NCBI RefSeq assembly: GCF_041260155.1
Contig: NC_091930.1
Coordinates: 38,723,937-38,787,936, forward strand
Length of the DNA: 64,000 nt
Reading direction: 5' to 3'
Origin: Ptychodera flava
Lineage: Eukaryota > Hemichordata > Enteropneusta > Ptychoderidae
Shown here: positions 1 to 20,787 of the stretch, piece by piece
Position numbering within the stretch: the stretch's first letter is position 1
How the letters are laid out: each line of letters starts with the position of its first letter
Notes under the pieces: model-generated
Database searches by the model: none
Told to the model about the DNA's origin: nothing
What the model saw: only the letters and a program-made list of their open reading frames with translations
Position numbers and translations under genes: made by a program

Positions 1-1863
1 TTCGTGTGCCCCGCCGATTTGTCTGCACGTGCGCACTTCGAGGCTGGCTCCAACGTGTACCAGTATCAAATGACCCACATACCTGCCAAGTCGCTATTCA
101 AGATGAAATGGTTGAAAGCTATACACGGAGAGGATATTGCCTTCGTTTTCGGTTGGCATTTCAACAGTGCGTTGAACTGGACAATGCCTGAAGATGACGT
201 CATGATGACCTTGAAGATCATAAAGTACTGGACAAACTTCGCTAAGACAGGGTAAAATAATGAAACAACAATTCATTTTTAAAACCCAATATCATGATGA
301 TTATAATCATGATGACTCTATATAGCGAAGGCTTCGAGTTCAGCCATAGATATTTAAAATATCAATCGTAATATTACACCATTACATAAAGGAACTTAAG
401 CTCATGACTAACATACGCCTTTCAAAGTGGCAATGTGAGGAATGAATTCTTTCCCTGTCAATGATTCCGTAGACTAAAAAAATTTAGCCAATTTGATTTG
501 ACATCGTATTGATATCAATATGATAGACGATTATCAAAGACATACATACATACATGCACACACACATATACCTACCTACTACATAGATACATAGATACAT
601 AGATACATACATAGATAAATACATAGATACATACATAGATAAATACATAGATACATAGATACATACATACATACATACATACATACATACATACATACAT
701 ACATACATACATACATACATACATACATACATACATACATACATACATACATACATACATACATACATACATACATACATACATACATACATACATGCAT
801 GCATGCATGCATGCATGCATGCATGCATATATACATGCATACATACATACATACATACATACATACATACATACATACATACATACATACATACATACAT
901 ACATACATACATACATACATACATAGATACATACATAGATACATATAGATACATACATACATACATACATACATACATACATGCATGCATGCATGCATGC
1001 ATGCATACATACATGCATACATACATACATACATACATACATACATACATACATACATACATACATACATACATACATACATACATACATACATACATAC
1101 ATACATACATACATACATACATACATACATACATACATACATACATACATACATACATACATACATACATACATACATACATACATACATACATACATAC
1201 ATACATACATACATACATACATACATACATACATACATACATACCGTGTACAATAACACGTAGACATGACATTTTGACCCGTTTTCAGAAACCCCAATTT
1301 ATCCGATAATGACTTGGAATTGACGGAAGATGAGAAGCAAACAGAATGGCCTCTCTTTAAAGTACCCGGATTAGAGTACAAAGACCTGTCACCCAAGATG
1401 GAAACCAAACGAGCTCTGAAAGCCAAGGAATGTGCATTCTGGAATGATTTCATTCCAAAGCTGATGAAACATACAGGTAATAACAGACATATTTCTGAAA
1501 CCCACGATCAGTGCACATGTTTGTAATGATCTGTTGTACTGGTAGTTATATTTCCATTATCGTTGTTTCTGATGTCAAATGACACTCCTGAGCTGATGGA
1601 ATGGAATACTGACAATAATTTTAATGACATGTTATTTTTTAAACCTCAATCAGTTCATGAATAAGAAAAAATATATACAAGAAATATTGCGCCCATTGCT
1701 ATCAAATATACTTCATCAGATGTATACTAGTATTGTATTTCTTTCGGTTTCCCCAAATTCCCACCATCCCATGCGCTTCCTTGCAGACGCTGCACAAACA
1801 TGCTCAAAGGAGACGGAGGATGGAAAGTTAAAGTACAAAGAAGAAGAAGACAGGCAGTCATAG
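1..1863 (+). CDS. Carboxylesterase gene A, last three exons (5' part outside window)
   Basis: This is the C-terminal part of a secreted type-B carboxylesterase (alpha/beta hydrolase). The exons are 1-251 (continuing from the left), 1289-1476 and 1787-1863, with stop TAG at 1861-1863. The first exon starts at [13 protein letters not shown] and carries the catalytic His in KAIHGEDIAFVFG, then NWTM and FAKTG. The second gives NPNLSDNDLELTEDEK and [17 protein letters not shown], whose Cys would pair with the one in FVCPAD. The last exon encodes a charged tail ending in EEEDRQS. Donors are GT and acceptors AG; phases match genes B and C exactly. The tail has no ER-retention signal and no hydrophobic anchor segment. 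Compared with its neighbours it has WHFNSALN instead of YHFDSAMN after the His motif. The Ser and Glu of the triad lie outside the window, so catalytic competence cannot be judged here. Confidence 0.9.
541..1244. repeat. (CATA)n tetranucleotide microsatellite in intron 7 of gene A
   Basis: About 700 bp of CATA repeats with internal GCAT and GATA variant blocks. It ends about 45 bp before the exon 7 acceptor. Long open frames on both strands (MYVC and HTYI repeats) are by-products of the 4-bp unit. Confidence 0.97.
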
Positions 1864-2321
1864 GGGTGTTGTCAGAGCAGTCGTTGAAATATATTGATGC
1901 AAGTACCAGTAGTACCCGGAATGAACATGTCCGGGGTTGGGGCAATTAGCCCAAGGGACACGTGACTGATTGTTTTTCTCTTTCCAAAATTTTCTAAATT
2001 ACGAAAGCTTTACTTCTGCGTTAAAGTTTCCGCAGTTGCAATTCTTTATCGGTTGGCCCTGATGTCAATGTTTTTTCCTTTATCATCAATAGGCATGGCT
2101 GCTAAAATACAGGTAGATGCTTTTCAGCTTTTTGCGCATTTTGGACAGTCACTTTTCAAAATCAAATGAACCATCCCTTAATAATGGCAGATAAGTTTTG
2201 ATATAAAGGCGTTGTATTTTTTGAACAAATAGAAATTCTGTCCCACTATTCGTTGTACATGTGTCAGTCCTTTATGGTGATATTATATTCCTGATTTTCC
2301 ACCGTTGCCAATCTTTCCATC

Positions 2322-2670
2322 CCAAGGTAGAGTGCGCCTTCGGCACAGTTATTTGGACTTTCAAATATTTGAAATAATCTTTGTCTATGGCATGCATGAC
2401 TCAGTTCAGACCTCTTTGAGTAAGAAAGGTATTCACCGTCTTAGTCGTACGAAAAACAATTATCATATTTTACCCATCGAGTCAATACAGGGCACGGCGG
2501 CCATTTTGAATGTCAAACATCCTCGGTAAATGTTGTAAGGTAATTTTTTTATATCTATCAAACTTTACAATGACAGTAATGCCTTATTTTTAATCCTGTC
2601 ATGTTGAGAGAATGGTTTAAAGAGTGCCATTTGAGTGGAAATTAATTCTCTCACTTTTGAGACGCATACC
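2322..2670. mobile_element. TTAA-type MITE family K1, degenerate copy
   Basis: Begins with a decayed AAGGTAGAGTGCGCC and ends near GAGACGCATACC. It contains the family's internal GGCGGCCATTTTGAAT and TTCACCGTCTTAG motifs. The same family lies at 13348-13695, 53920-54277 and 58143-58499, and in introns 2 of genes B and D. No coding capacity. Confidence 0.6.
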
Positions 2671-3306
2671 AAATAACTTTAAATCTATACCAATCAATAT
2701 GTTTAGGTAACAGCGCATTGTAGAAGTATATTCTTAAACTTCGAGTTTTCCCACACATAAGCACACGATGTCTATTCATAAGAAGGCGCACATTGAATAT
2801 AGCCGACGCACTTTAGGGGCGCACTATGCCAGTTGCAGACTGCATATATATGCAAACTCCTTAAAAGGTCCACGGAAGAGAGTGTGATAAATTCCAATGT
2901 AAAATAATATTTACCCAAAATCGTAAAAAAGATTTAAAATGTCTGTATAAGTCTGCAAAGATCACTTGTCGTCTCCTTATATCCGATCTTTGACAACTCA
3001 GACAGAATTGTCAAATCTTTGATCGGTTGCAGAGGTCCCGCATGAATCACAGCGAAACCTTCCACATTCCTAAAAACACGGTGGCATCGATGTTTGATTT
3101 GCGCCAAAAATACAGTAACTCTGTATATCGCGGCGTTTATTCAGCCAGTCAGGAAATCTTCTCCATTTGACTAAAAAGCAGCAGATGTAAGCATCACTAG
3201 TTCCCTTCGCAATTTACTATGACGGTGCGTTCACAAGCTGTGGTTACGTCGGGCATCTTCAACATCAAGCAAAATAATTTCGGATTCAAGCTGGATGATT
3301 TTAACG

Positions 3307-3645
3307 TTAAAGGTCCAGTAATGCTAACTTTTGCTGATTTTTCTCGCTATTTTTGTTTTTAATGTCTACAATAATTTCTTACTTTTGTCCCTAAAAATGT
3401 TGATATACACAGTATTCACCTTATCAACTCCGAGTCGACATAAACATGAGTAAACTGTGTTGTTATTGTTGACAAGTAAATTCTGGTCCGAACTACAATT
3501 CAAATGTAAACAATAAAAGTGCATTTACGCATATAGACACTATGTTCACGAGCTAAATAATGGGTATTTCAACATTCTCTTGGCAAAAGAATAAAAACTT
3601 GCAATTGGCATACAAAATAAACAAGATTGCATTACTGGACCTTAA
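3307..3645. mobile_element. TTAA-flanked MITE (339 bp)
   Basis: TTAA followed by AGGTCCAGTAATGC at the left and GCATTACTGGACCT followed by TTAA at the right: terminal inverted repeats of about 15 bp with a TTAA target duplication, as in Kolobok or piggyBac relatives. The counterpart downstream of gene B is at about 15031-15372, so the insertion predates the A/B duplication. Confidence 0.75.
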
Positions 3646-4717
3646 AAAGAGATAACTGGTTAATTTGTGTCTGATCTAACTAATTTATACCACTCCGTAG
3701 TAAGCGTCAATTGTATGTTATTATTTTTAAATGTACCTTTCATATTTGTATGACCACAAAAACAATACATATGTCACATGTCATTTATATTGGCCCGACA
3801 TGGTTTTTGGAAACAAGTTAAGCAAAAACCTTGCTTCGCCCGCTCGCCGTTGGTCAGTGGAGCAGGTTTGAATTTCTGTTTCGTATTTGATTTCAATCAA
3901 AAAGTTGCTATCCCACAAAGTACGAACTGGGGTTTACTTCTCGACGAAAAAAGTCCAGGTAATAATAATAATTTGTTGCTTTTCAAGGCTTCCGGCCCAT
4001 ATGCGAAAAAAAGAGAACAAAGCAAATTAATAAATTGAAGATGTTGCACTGGTTTAAACATTAACTTATATTCAAACGTGATAAGTGAAGATCGCAGCTC
4101 CATAGCCTTGAAGAATAGTCCCGGTATATACCGATGACTGTCATTGTCTGTGAATATATCTCGAGTAATTGAACCCCGGGGTGAGTTAAAAGTAGTCGTA
4201 GTGCCTAAGTGTTGAAAACAAGTTCAAAAGTCCCATTGCTGACAGTACGTGACTGCAAGACACCACTTGTTAAATCTCATGATCACTTCAGTGTTAAAGT
4301 GGCGGTCACCTCAAACTTCCGATGATACAATAATTTAAAAAATGTATGTGTCTGACATATAAAATGGTCAATACAAAGTACTAAGTATTCTTTCATGCTA
4401 CTTGTATTACAACCATAGGCAGCTGTACATTAAAATTTTTATTAGAAACGCTTCGTTTCTCAAATTTTGGGGATTTTTTCTGTGTCAAAATGTTTAAAGG
4501 TGCAATCGTTTTATCCCCATGGATACTAGCATAGGCAATCACGTGGTAACAACTGTTTCTCTCCGAATCAATGAGTCTCTGATTGGACACAATCAAAAAA
4601 TCACCGCTCTGAGGTAGAGCATGTAGAGGTCACGCGAACTGTCAACTAAGAAGTTAATATTCACCAGTATTATATCATCACGGTAGTTCTTAATCGACGT
4701 CGTCGAAGAGAGGTGAA

Positions 4718-12859
<8,142 letters not shown>

Positions 12860-13347
12860 GGGTGTTGTCAGAGCAGTCGTGGAAATATATTGGTGCAAGC
12901 ACCAGTAGTACCCGGAATGAACATGTCCGGGGTTGGGGGGCAATTAGCCAAAGGGACACGTGACTGATTGTTTTTATCCTTCCAAAATTTTCTAAATTAC
13001 TAAAGCTTTAATTCTGCTTTTTACATCGTGCACACTGTAAGGTTTCTGCGGTTGCAATTCTTTATCAGTTGACCCTGATGTTAATGTTTTTCTTTTATCA
13101 TCAATGGGCATGGCTGCTAAAATACAGGTTTTGCTTTCAGCTTTTTTTGGCATTTTGGCAGGCACTTTTCAAAACAAATGAACCATCCCTCAATAATGGC
13201 AGATAATAAACAACTAAGTTTCCATATGAAGACGTTGTGTAATTTTGAACAAAAATAAATTCTGTCCCACTATTCGTTGTGTATATGTCAGTCCTTTATG
13301 GTGATGTTATATTCCTGATTTTCCACCGTTTGCCAGTCTTTCCATCC

Positions 13348-13695
13348 CAAGGTAAAGGGCGCCTTCGGGACAGTTATTTGGACTTTTCAATTTTTTGAAA
13401 TAATCCTCGTCTATGGCACGCACGACTCAGTTTAGACCTCTTTGAGTATGAAAGGTATTCACCGTCTTAATCGTACGAAAAACGATTATTATATTCAACC
13501 CATCGAATTAATACAGGGCATGGCGGCCATTTTGAATGTCAAAAATCGTTAAATATTGTAATAGGTAACTTGTTTTATCTATCAAACTTTCCACAGTTAC
13601 CCTTTATTTAATCTTGTCCTGGTGAGAGAATGATTTAAAGTGCCATTTGAAAGAAAATTAATTCTCTCATTTTTGAGGCGCATACTGCAGTACTT
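13348..13695. mobile_element. TTAA-type MITE family K1, degenerate copy downstream of gene B
   Basis: Starts near AAGGTAAAGGGCGCC and ends near GAGGCGCATACTGCAG. Same position relative to the stop codon as the copy downstream of gene A, so it is a shared, pre-duplication insertion. Confidence 0.55.
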
Positions 13696-14199
13696 TAAAT
13701 CGACACCAACCAACATGTTTAGCAATACTGCATCGTAGAAGTATGCATATTCTTACACTTTGAGTTTTACCGCGCATGAGCACACGATGTCTACTCATAA
13801 AGAAGGCGAACACTGAACATAGCCGGCGCACTTTAGGGGCGCACTATGCCAGTTGCAGACTGCATATATGTTGAAGCATGCAAATTCCTAAAAAGGTCCA
13901 CGGAAGAGAGTGTGATAAATTCCCATGTGCAATAATATTTATCCAGAACCTTAAAAAAAGATTCAACATGTCTGTATAAGTCTGCAAAGATCACTTATCG
14001 GCTCCTTATATCCAATCTCTGACAACTCAGACAGAATAAATATTTGATCGGTTGCAGAGGTCCCGCCTGCATCACAGCGAAACCTTCCACAATTCCTAAA
14101 AACACGGTGGCATCGATGTTTGATTTGCGCCGAAAACACAGTAACTCTGTAAATTGCGACGTTTATGTAGCCAGTCAAGAAATCTTCTCCATTTGACTA

Positions 14200-14888
14200 C
14201 AGAGTAAGATAACAGAGTGGTAACGCCTGCATGCCTTTTGTTCCATGGTCGTCTCGGTAGACTATTGGCTTTTCATATTAAAATGAGCTTCAAAGGTGTT
14301 AAACTTTTTGGAGGCTTTGTTTGTGGTTGATAATTACACGAGATTTTGCGAAATATACGACGACATCGTACTGCCAGTCGCGTAGCAACCATAGATACTT
14401 TGTGAGCTCTCAGGCCAGAAACACTGCTTCACGCAATCAAAACATAACACGCCAGCAGTTTCATAAACATGTCCTTCCTTGACGCACGTGTGAAAGACGG
14501 TATGACTGACCGTAAACCATTTAGTAAAACCAGACAGTATCGATAAAAGACTTTCAAGTTGGTTCAAACACACTCATTATATATTCATAAAAATATGAGG
14601 AGAATTTTTAAAACGGTAAAACTCACTTTCCTGAAGCCTCAAAACACTCCCGTTTTCGCCAGCACGTCAATTCTGCGCAGCACCACACGAAAACAACAAC
14701 ACAAACTTTGCCGAACATACTTTCGCTTAACAATTGGCGAAAATCCGAAATTACCGAAGGATTCATGGTCGGCACTCTTCGGAAAAGAGAGGCGAGAGCA
14801 ACCTGAGGCGAGGCGAACATTGATGGGTTACGTAACCGCTTCACGCCTTAAACAATACCCGTTGCGACTCTATCTATCTTTCTCTATG
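14200..14888. mobile_element. Non-autonomous TIR transposon, 689 bp, with 9-bp target duplication
   Basis: ATTTGACTA occurs at 14191-14199 and again at 14889-14897. The A-B spacer has the uninterrupted site near 3167. The left end CAGAGTAAGATAACAGAG and the reverse complement of the right end, CATAGAGAAAGATAGATAG, are imperfect inverted repeats. An 8-9-bp duplication fits hAT or MULE-type elements; no transposase is visible. Confidence 0.75.
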
Positions 14889-15030
14889 ATTTGACTAATA
14901 AGCAGCAGTATATAAGTCTGACTAGTTTCCTTCGCATTTTACGATGACTATGGGTTCACAAGCTGTGGCTATGTCGGGCATTGTCAACATCAAGCAAGAT
15001 ACTTTTGGATTCCTGCGAGGTGATTTTACG

Positions 15031-15372
15031 TAAAAGGGCCAGTAATGCTGACTTTTGATGTTTTTTCACACTATTTTTGTGTTTAAGTCAACCATAGTTT
15101 ATTGCCCTAATCCCCCAAACACGTTGATATACACAGTGTTCAGCTTGTCAACGAGGCTCAGCCCGTACATGTATAAACTGTGTTATTATTGTTCACAAGT
15201 TAATTCTGCCCGGACTAGAATTTAAATGAGAACAAAAGAAGTGCATATTACTCATGTAGACGCTATGTTGACCAGTTAAATAGTGGGTATGTGGCTATTT
15301 TACAATTATTTGGTAGTAGAATAAGAACTTGCAATGAAAAAGTATCAAAAGTTATCATTACTGGTCCTTTAA
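15031..15372. mobile_element. TTAA-type MITE, decayed counterpart of the 3307-3645 element
   Basis: GGGCCAGTAATGCTGAC at the left and CATTACTGGTCCTTTAA at the right form the inverted ends; the left TTAA is mutated. Confidence 0.6.
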
Positions 15373-16136
15373 ACAGAGAAAACTGGTTAATTTGTGCCTG
15401 TTCAAAGCAACTTATACCACTCCGTGGTAAGCGTCATAATTGCGTTTTATTATTTTTCACACGTATGTTCCACATCGGTACTACAACAATATAATGTAGT
15501 CGTCATATGTCATTGATATTGGCTCTGAAATGTTTTTTTTTCCGCAGAGCTGGAAATTAACTAGAGCCGAAACTCCTTTTGCTCTTTCGCCGTTGGTTTG
15601 GACCGGGCTAGAATTTGCAGTCGTGTTTTTTGATTTCAGTCAATGAGTCGCGACAAGTACGAGCTGGGGTCCGCTTCTCGACGACAATGTTCCAACTATG
15701 CCATCAGTTGTGGTGGAATACTTTTCGACAAATCTAACCTCGGGGTGAATTAAAAGTAGTCGTAGGTTCCCAGACCTCGATGTATAAGTTTAAAGGTCCC
15801 AATGGTGACGGTTCATAACTGAAAGATACTGTTCGTTAAATCTCGTAGGGTAAAGTGGCGGTCACCGCAAACTTGCTATGTTCCTTGCTTAAAACAATGT
15901 AATGGTCAGTACAAAGTATGTATACTTTAAGGCTACTTTTATCATAGGAAGTTTTGCATTCGCTTTCACAATGAAATATTTCAAGATACAATTGTTTTAT
16001 CTCAACGAACACAAGTACTGTATAAATCACGTGTTACTATTGTTGGTAGTTACTGTTTGCTTGCGAATCACAGGGTGTCCGTTCGGACTGAATGAATGAC
16101 TCACCGCTGAGGTCGCAGGAGTAGAGGTCAGTCCTA

Positions 16137-16144
16137 TGACGTCA
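16137..16144. promoter_or_regulatory. Palindromic CRE (TGACGTCA) upstream of gene C exon 1
   Basis: A perfect TGACGTCA lies 38 bp upstream of the ATG. The same octamer lies at the same distance upstream of gene D but not of gene B. This is the consensus for CREB/ATF bZIP factors; use in vivo is inferred. Confidence 0.45.
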
Positions 16145-16181
16145 CAGGACTTCGTAATCGACAGCGTCAAAGAGAGGTGAC

Positions 16182-16543
16182 ATGTGTACGATGGCCGCCG
16201 TACGAATCGTCGTGTATGTGGCTACGCTCCTTGTCTGCGTTGCCGCCGACGATCCGATCGTAGAGCTGAAATCAGGAAAGGTCGCTGGTAGAGTGGTGGA
16301 GTTCGCGCACAAAGACGTCGAGGTCAAACGCACGGTCCATGTCTTTCGAGGTATACCTTTGCCGAACCACCAGTCGGCGGCCTGAGATTCCGAGCACCCT
16401 TGCCGAAAAGCTCTTGGGAAGGAGTTCGCGATGCTAAGGAACTTGGTAACGCTTGCATGCAACCAGCAAGTCCAATAATCCCAATTGAAGAACCAAAGAG
16501 CGAGGACTGCTTGTACTTGAACATATTTGCACCACAGACAGGG
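16182..16543 (+). pseudogene. Carboxylesterase gene C, exon 1, one base short
   Basis: Encodes MCTMAAVRIVVYVATLLV (signal peptide) and the N-terminal domain up to the donor GTAAGT at 16544. At 362 nt it is one base shorter than exon 1 of gene B. Where B and D read GTATACCCTTTG, C reads GTATACCTTTG, which shifts the frame just after VFRGIP and before the [10 protein letters not shown] signature. The rest is highly similar to B and D, and both ATG codons are kept. Exons 2-8 of this copy lie 37 kb downstream beyond a large insertion in intron 1. It is either a recently disabled copy or a homopolymer error in the assembly; the CCC-to-CC context leaves both open. Confidence 0.8.
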
Positions 16544-17996
16544 GTAAGTTCCCAACATGATACTGGCCACCACCACGAAAACAAAGTTCTTTTTATTTTT
16601 AAAGTCTTGCAAACCCGACCTCTTCTCGATCAACTATAATGTCAATGCCAAATAACCTTCCCACTCCTTGGCTATGGATAATTAAAGAGGCAGGTTGTTG
16701 ATCAGTTTTATCTTAAAGCACATTGACTGTGCTAAACTTTAAGTGGCGCTTAAAGGATTAAAATCACTAATAATATAGTCAATATGAACGACTTGAACCA
16801 GTGAACCAGTGAGCCTGCTCCTTTTCGTTTACATGACGACGGCGTAGATTACTATACAAAAAAAATCATAAAACACCTGCCCTACTATACACCTCTCTAA
16901 TTTTAGATTACGAGATATTAATTGGCAGAGGTATTTCTTGTTTTTGTTTTACAGTACAGACAGTAAAGAGAGGGACAGGAATAATACACAGAATATAGTT
17001 AAATGTCCTTCGACAGTATTGAACTGTGTGTCTTTCAGTCTGCTTTGTTGTTCTTTAACTTGAAAAAAAAAGAATTTTAAGGCTACAGCTAAGGCTGAAA
17101 ATTCTACAAGTCAATCAATTATTTCAAGCATGACATTTTGAGAAAGCCGTCCGATGTGAGACCGCTTTGGGTCTCAAAGTCCATCAAGGGTCTCTGACCT
17201 TTGAACAGAAGCTATTGTGTCAACACATACACTGTAAAAATAGCGGACGCTAGACGCGTCTTTACGCGTTCAAAATGTACATGTCGGTGTTCAAATTTGA
17301 ACGGCTAGTGTTCACATTGTTAACACTAGTGTTCATATTATTAACAATGATGTTCTAAGCCTGAACACGTAGTGTTAACAACCATCTCCTTCAAGTGTTC
17401 AAAAACTCAGCATCACAGAAATTTTACAATACTCTGAAACAGTTAACAATCTTTTGTGTCTTTTACTTTACAATGGCTATATTAACTTTACTACTGCCTC
17501 GCTGTCCGGTATACGTACACGGATTTTGGTATGACAAATTTCACACTAAGTGAAAAATATTTCCGGTCTACAATTGCTGAAAGCATGTTTTTTCTAAAAA
17601 AGGAAGTATAAAAAATAATTTTACGCGTTTATTTCGGGTTGAAATTTTGAAAATTTGAAAAGACAATCAGAAAACCACCATGAACGTTTAAATTTTAACA
17701 TCGGCGTGCAAGAGGCGTTCTACTTCTAAACACTTGGTGTTCAAGTTTGGTGCCTTTTCTTATCCCATGATGCATCAAAACGGAAGTTGCGACATTTTTC
17801 TTGTAAGCGCACGCTGAAGTCGTGATCGTGCGGAAACAAGACCAGAAAGGGTAAGTTTTCTCTCCAAAATAGTAAAAGGTTTTAGATTTTGAAGCATCTG
17901 TATTATTATTCTTTGAAATTAATTGTATTGTACTTTGAAATAGCTTAACTACGTGAAGAAACCTTTTTTCTTTCAGTGGCTGGTATACCAACAACT

Positions 17997-18141
17997 AGCT
18001 GTGAATACGCAGTGGTACTTTTGGCCATGGCGTATCGATCGATCTCTCTCGGGTCAAGGGTCATCGGAACACACTGTAGCGATAACCCTTGATCTGAGCG
18101 CGATCGATACGCCTTGCATAGTACCGCTGCGTAATCACAGC
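17997..18141. mobile_element. Short foldback MITE
   Basis: AGCTGTGAATACGCAGTGGTAC at 17997 onward pairs with GTACCGCTGCGTAATCACAGCT ending at 18141. Arms of about 62-70 bp flank a loop of roughly 13 bp, and both include GCGTATCGATCG. Confidence 0.7.
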
Positions 18142-18523
18142 TAACACATGTCTTTCAGTAGAGACAATCGCATGTAAAACATCAATTAAACATCGTAGAT
18201 TATACAATGTATTGTTTGGCTTTTAATCAGTTGATGACAAGAATAAGCAAATATTTTGTAACAGTATTGAAAAGAGGCTTCTCTTTTCCTTAAGCTAATC
18301 AGCCCCTTGTCTTTCATGGAAAGTCTCATCTCGCCATATTACCTATTGTTGCATTATTTTCAGGATATAAAACAATGGACTTAACTGAAAATCGAAGAGT
18401 TGTTACAGAAGAGGTAGCTGTCTGCAACCAAGCTTGAGAACCCCATTCATCTCTAATATCGATTTAAACTTACAAGGGTCAGTAACTGAATTTTGATAAG
18501 TTTCTGTATTTGTGTTCTTAATT

Positions 18524-18831
18524 AATCTAAGCTTTGGTAGCATGCTATGATCAACTATATGTTGCCGGAGAATAAGCTTTCACAGACGTGTAGTCTCCTT
18601 ATCAGATGCAAGGGTGGAATGAAAAATTAAAGCTGAAAGCGACAGAAAATTCAGAGTAAAAATGTCCAATCTGAATTACTGAATTTTCTTAAATTTCACT
18701 CTGAATTTTCTGTCACTTTCTGCTTCAATTTTTCATTCCCCCTTGCATCTGATGAAGGAGACTTCACGTTTTTGAAAGCTTATGCCCCTTTAACATTTAG
18801 TTGATCGTAGCCTGCTATCAAACCTAAGATT
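18524..18831. mobile_element. Foldback element with arms of about 135 bp
   Basis: The left arm (18524-18658) and right arm (18694-18831) are near-complementary throughout; they share GACAGAAAATTCAGAGT, AGATGCAAGGG and GATCAACTA motifs in inverted orientation. No coding capacity. Confidence 0.75.
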
Positions 18832-19184
18832 ATTTTTATTGTAGCTCAACACGTCTCTTGTTATTAGCAACTGGTTTTTAGCTTTGCTGTCAGCTAAATA
18901 AGTGGATGTTTAGCATTGTACTCAAATTTGTACATAACAAGGTTTTTCTTCAAAACAGCCTGTACGAATCCATTTAAATATTTGGAATTCAGGTTCCCAG
19001 GGATTACCCTAATCAGATATGTTTAAATTATGATGAAATATGCAAATTTATGATTTTGAGGCTGATTTGGCTATTTTTTTGGTAAAAATCTTCTTCTCTT
19101 TTACTGACGTCTTCATTATTGGTAAACATGTCACTAATAATGACCTTAGTCAAATTTGTGCTAATTGTGATGAAATCACTATGT

Positions 19185-19440
19185 GAAAAAGCCAGAATCC
19201 ATCAAGCATTGTTGTGGATTCCTCCGTGGATTCAATCAGAATCCAAGGGAATCCAGAGATATCCATTGTGGGTACTCAGGGAATCCTAAGGTATCCAATT
19301 ATGGATTCTTCTATATACGGAACACTTTTAGAATCCACAGCAGAATCCATTACAGCATTTTAATGGATTCCATAAGACAGTCTCCTGAATAATCCTGTGC
19401 AGGATTTCAATGGATTCTGCGTGAAATTAGTGATCATGGG
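19185..19440. repeat. GAATCC/GGATTC motif cluster, copy 1
   Basis: More than a dozen GAATCCA or TGGATTC words in both orientations within 250 bp, plus ATACGGAACACTT. A similar cluster is at 47630-47835. Confidence 0.55.
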
Positions 19441-20787
19441 AATCCACCCTCTTGCCTTAAATTTTCCATGGTACATTGCGTGAAATCGAATAAAATATCA
19501 CTGCTCTGCTGTCATTCCTTTTAAATTTTTGAATTTCTCATGAATCGATACTTACTTGAAACAGTAACCTGTACCTTTTGCACATTTTGTACTGTTTCAT
19601 CATTTTATTTTCATAATTGTATACCAAAATAACCTTGTATTCTGCTTCTAAACATGGCCTCTGTATCCTTTATGTTATTTTTGACAGATCCATTTCAAAA
19701 GGCCTTACTTCAGTGCAATTATCAACAATTACACTGGTAATAATGCATAGACATGCTTAGAAAATAGATATGGGGCAGTTAGTTCTATTATGGGGAAACA
19801 AACAGGACCAAGTTGATATATATGTACAGCGCGGATATTTAATATCTTTTCTGCATTCTTCCATTTTGTGTTTACAGAATTATGTGCAGGCATATTGCCA
19901 TAGGATGGTATGCACAATATCTACCATTATTGATTAAAATGTATTACCGGTATTCTCATGATATACTAGTATTCTTTCATTTTACTCATACTCACATGTT
20001 ACACTACACACATCAACAATTTAAGTTCAGACAACTGTTATGCAATTAAAAAAATAATGTCCTTTTTATTCACTAAATAATACTAATCCAATGAAATATT
20101 TACAATAATTGACACATGCACATGTGTTAAACAAAAGCTGCGGTTTCTGAAAAAAAAATCACAAACAATAATATAACCAGACTTTTTGAAACCAATATTT
20201 CAAGTCATTCATTGAACGTCTGTACAATTGTAGCAGCGATTTAAAAAAAAAGACTTGGCAAAAGACAATGGTAAAAATTTTGCCAAAAATACAATTATGC
20301 AAACTTCACCACAATTTGAAACAGTCTTACTGAGCTGTACCCTAAAAACCTCCACACCAACTTTCAAATCAATTGGAGTTGTGGTCTCAGAGAAGATTTC
20401 TTGACCAAGAATAGAAAAATCCCAAAAAATACAATTATACAAATAATCACTGTTTATGACTCGTCGGTGGAATAACATGAGTACAGCCTGTATCTAGTCA
20501 ATAAAATTCAAAAGTTGAGTGGTCTTTGTTCAAAACTAAAAATGCATCATTGAGCTTTTAGCAGAATCAAGAAAATGCAAAAACATATGCTTATACATTA
20601 AACATTGTCCTGTAATGAGTTGTCAGCGCTGTTGATATTGTCATTTGTCTGTATAACGGCTCATGGCCCACAGTACAATCAATTACCCACAATGCTGTTC
20701 GATTTGTACCAACGACGTTAGTTTTCTTGTAACTTTTTCAGTTCTGCATAAAAGCAATAATGTGAAGTCTCACGATAATTGATTAAT
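19441..20787. other. Non-coding stretch inside the large insertion
   Basis: AT-rich sequence with no gene, RNA or repeat structure that I can support. Confidence 0.5.

Larger units (their letters stand above)
1864..4717. other. Intergenic region A-B
   Basis: No coding sequence seen. Most of it aligns by eye with 12860-16181 downstream of gene B, so it is part of the duplicated module. It contains a copy of the TTAA-type MITE family K1 (about 2322-2670) and a separate TTAA MITE (3307-3645). The last few hundred bases resemble the 5' flanks of genes C and D and should contain gene B's promoter, but no TATA box is convincing. Confidence 0.7.
12860..16136. other. Intergenic region B-C
   Basis: Colinear with the A-B spacer and without coding sequence. 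It holds a K1 MITE (about 13348-13695), a 689-bp insertion (14200-14888) absent from the A-B spacer, and a decayed copy of the 3307-3645 MITE (about 15031-15372). The last part resembles the 5' flanks of B and D. Confidence 0.7.

Noticed and set aside
484-1453. Long open frames of MYVC or HTYI repeats on both strands
   Set aside because: Pure products of a 4-bp microsatellite, which is open in several frames; no start or splice context.
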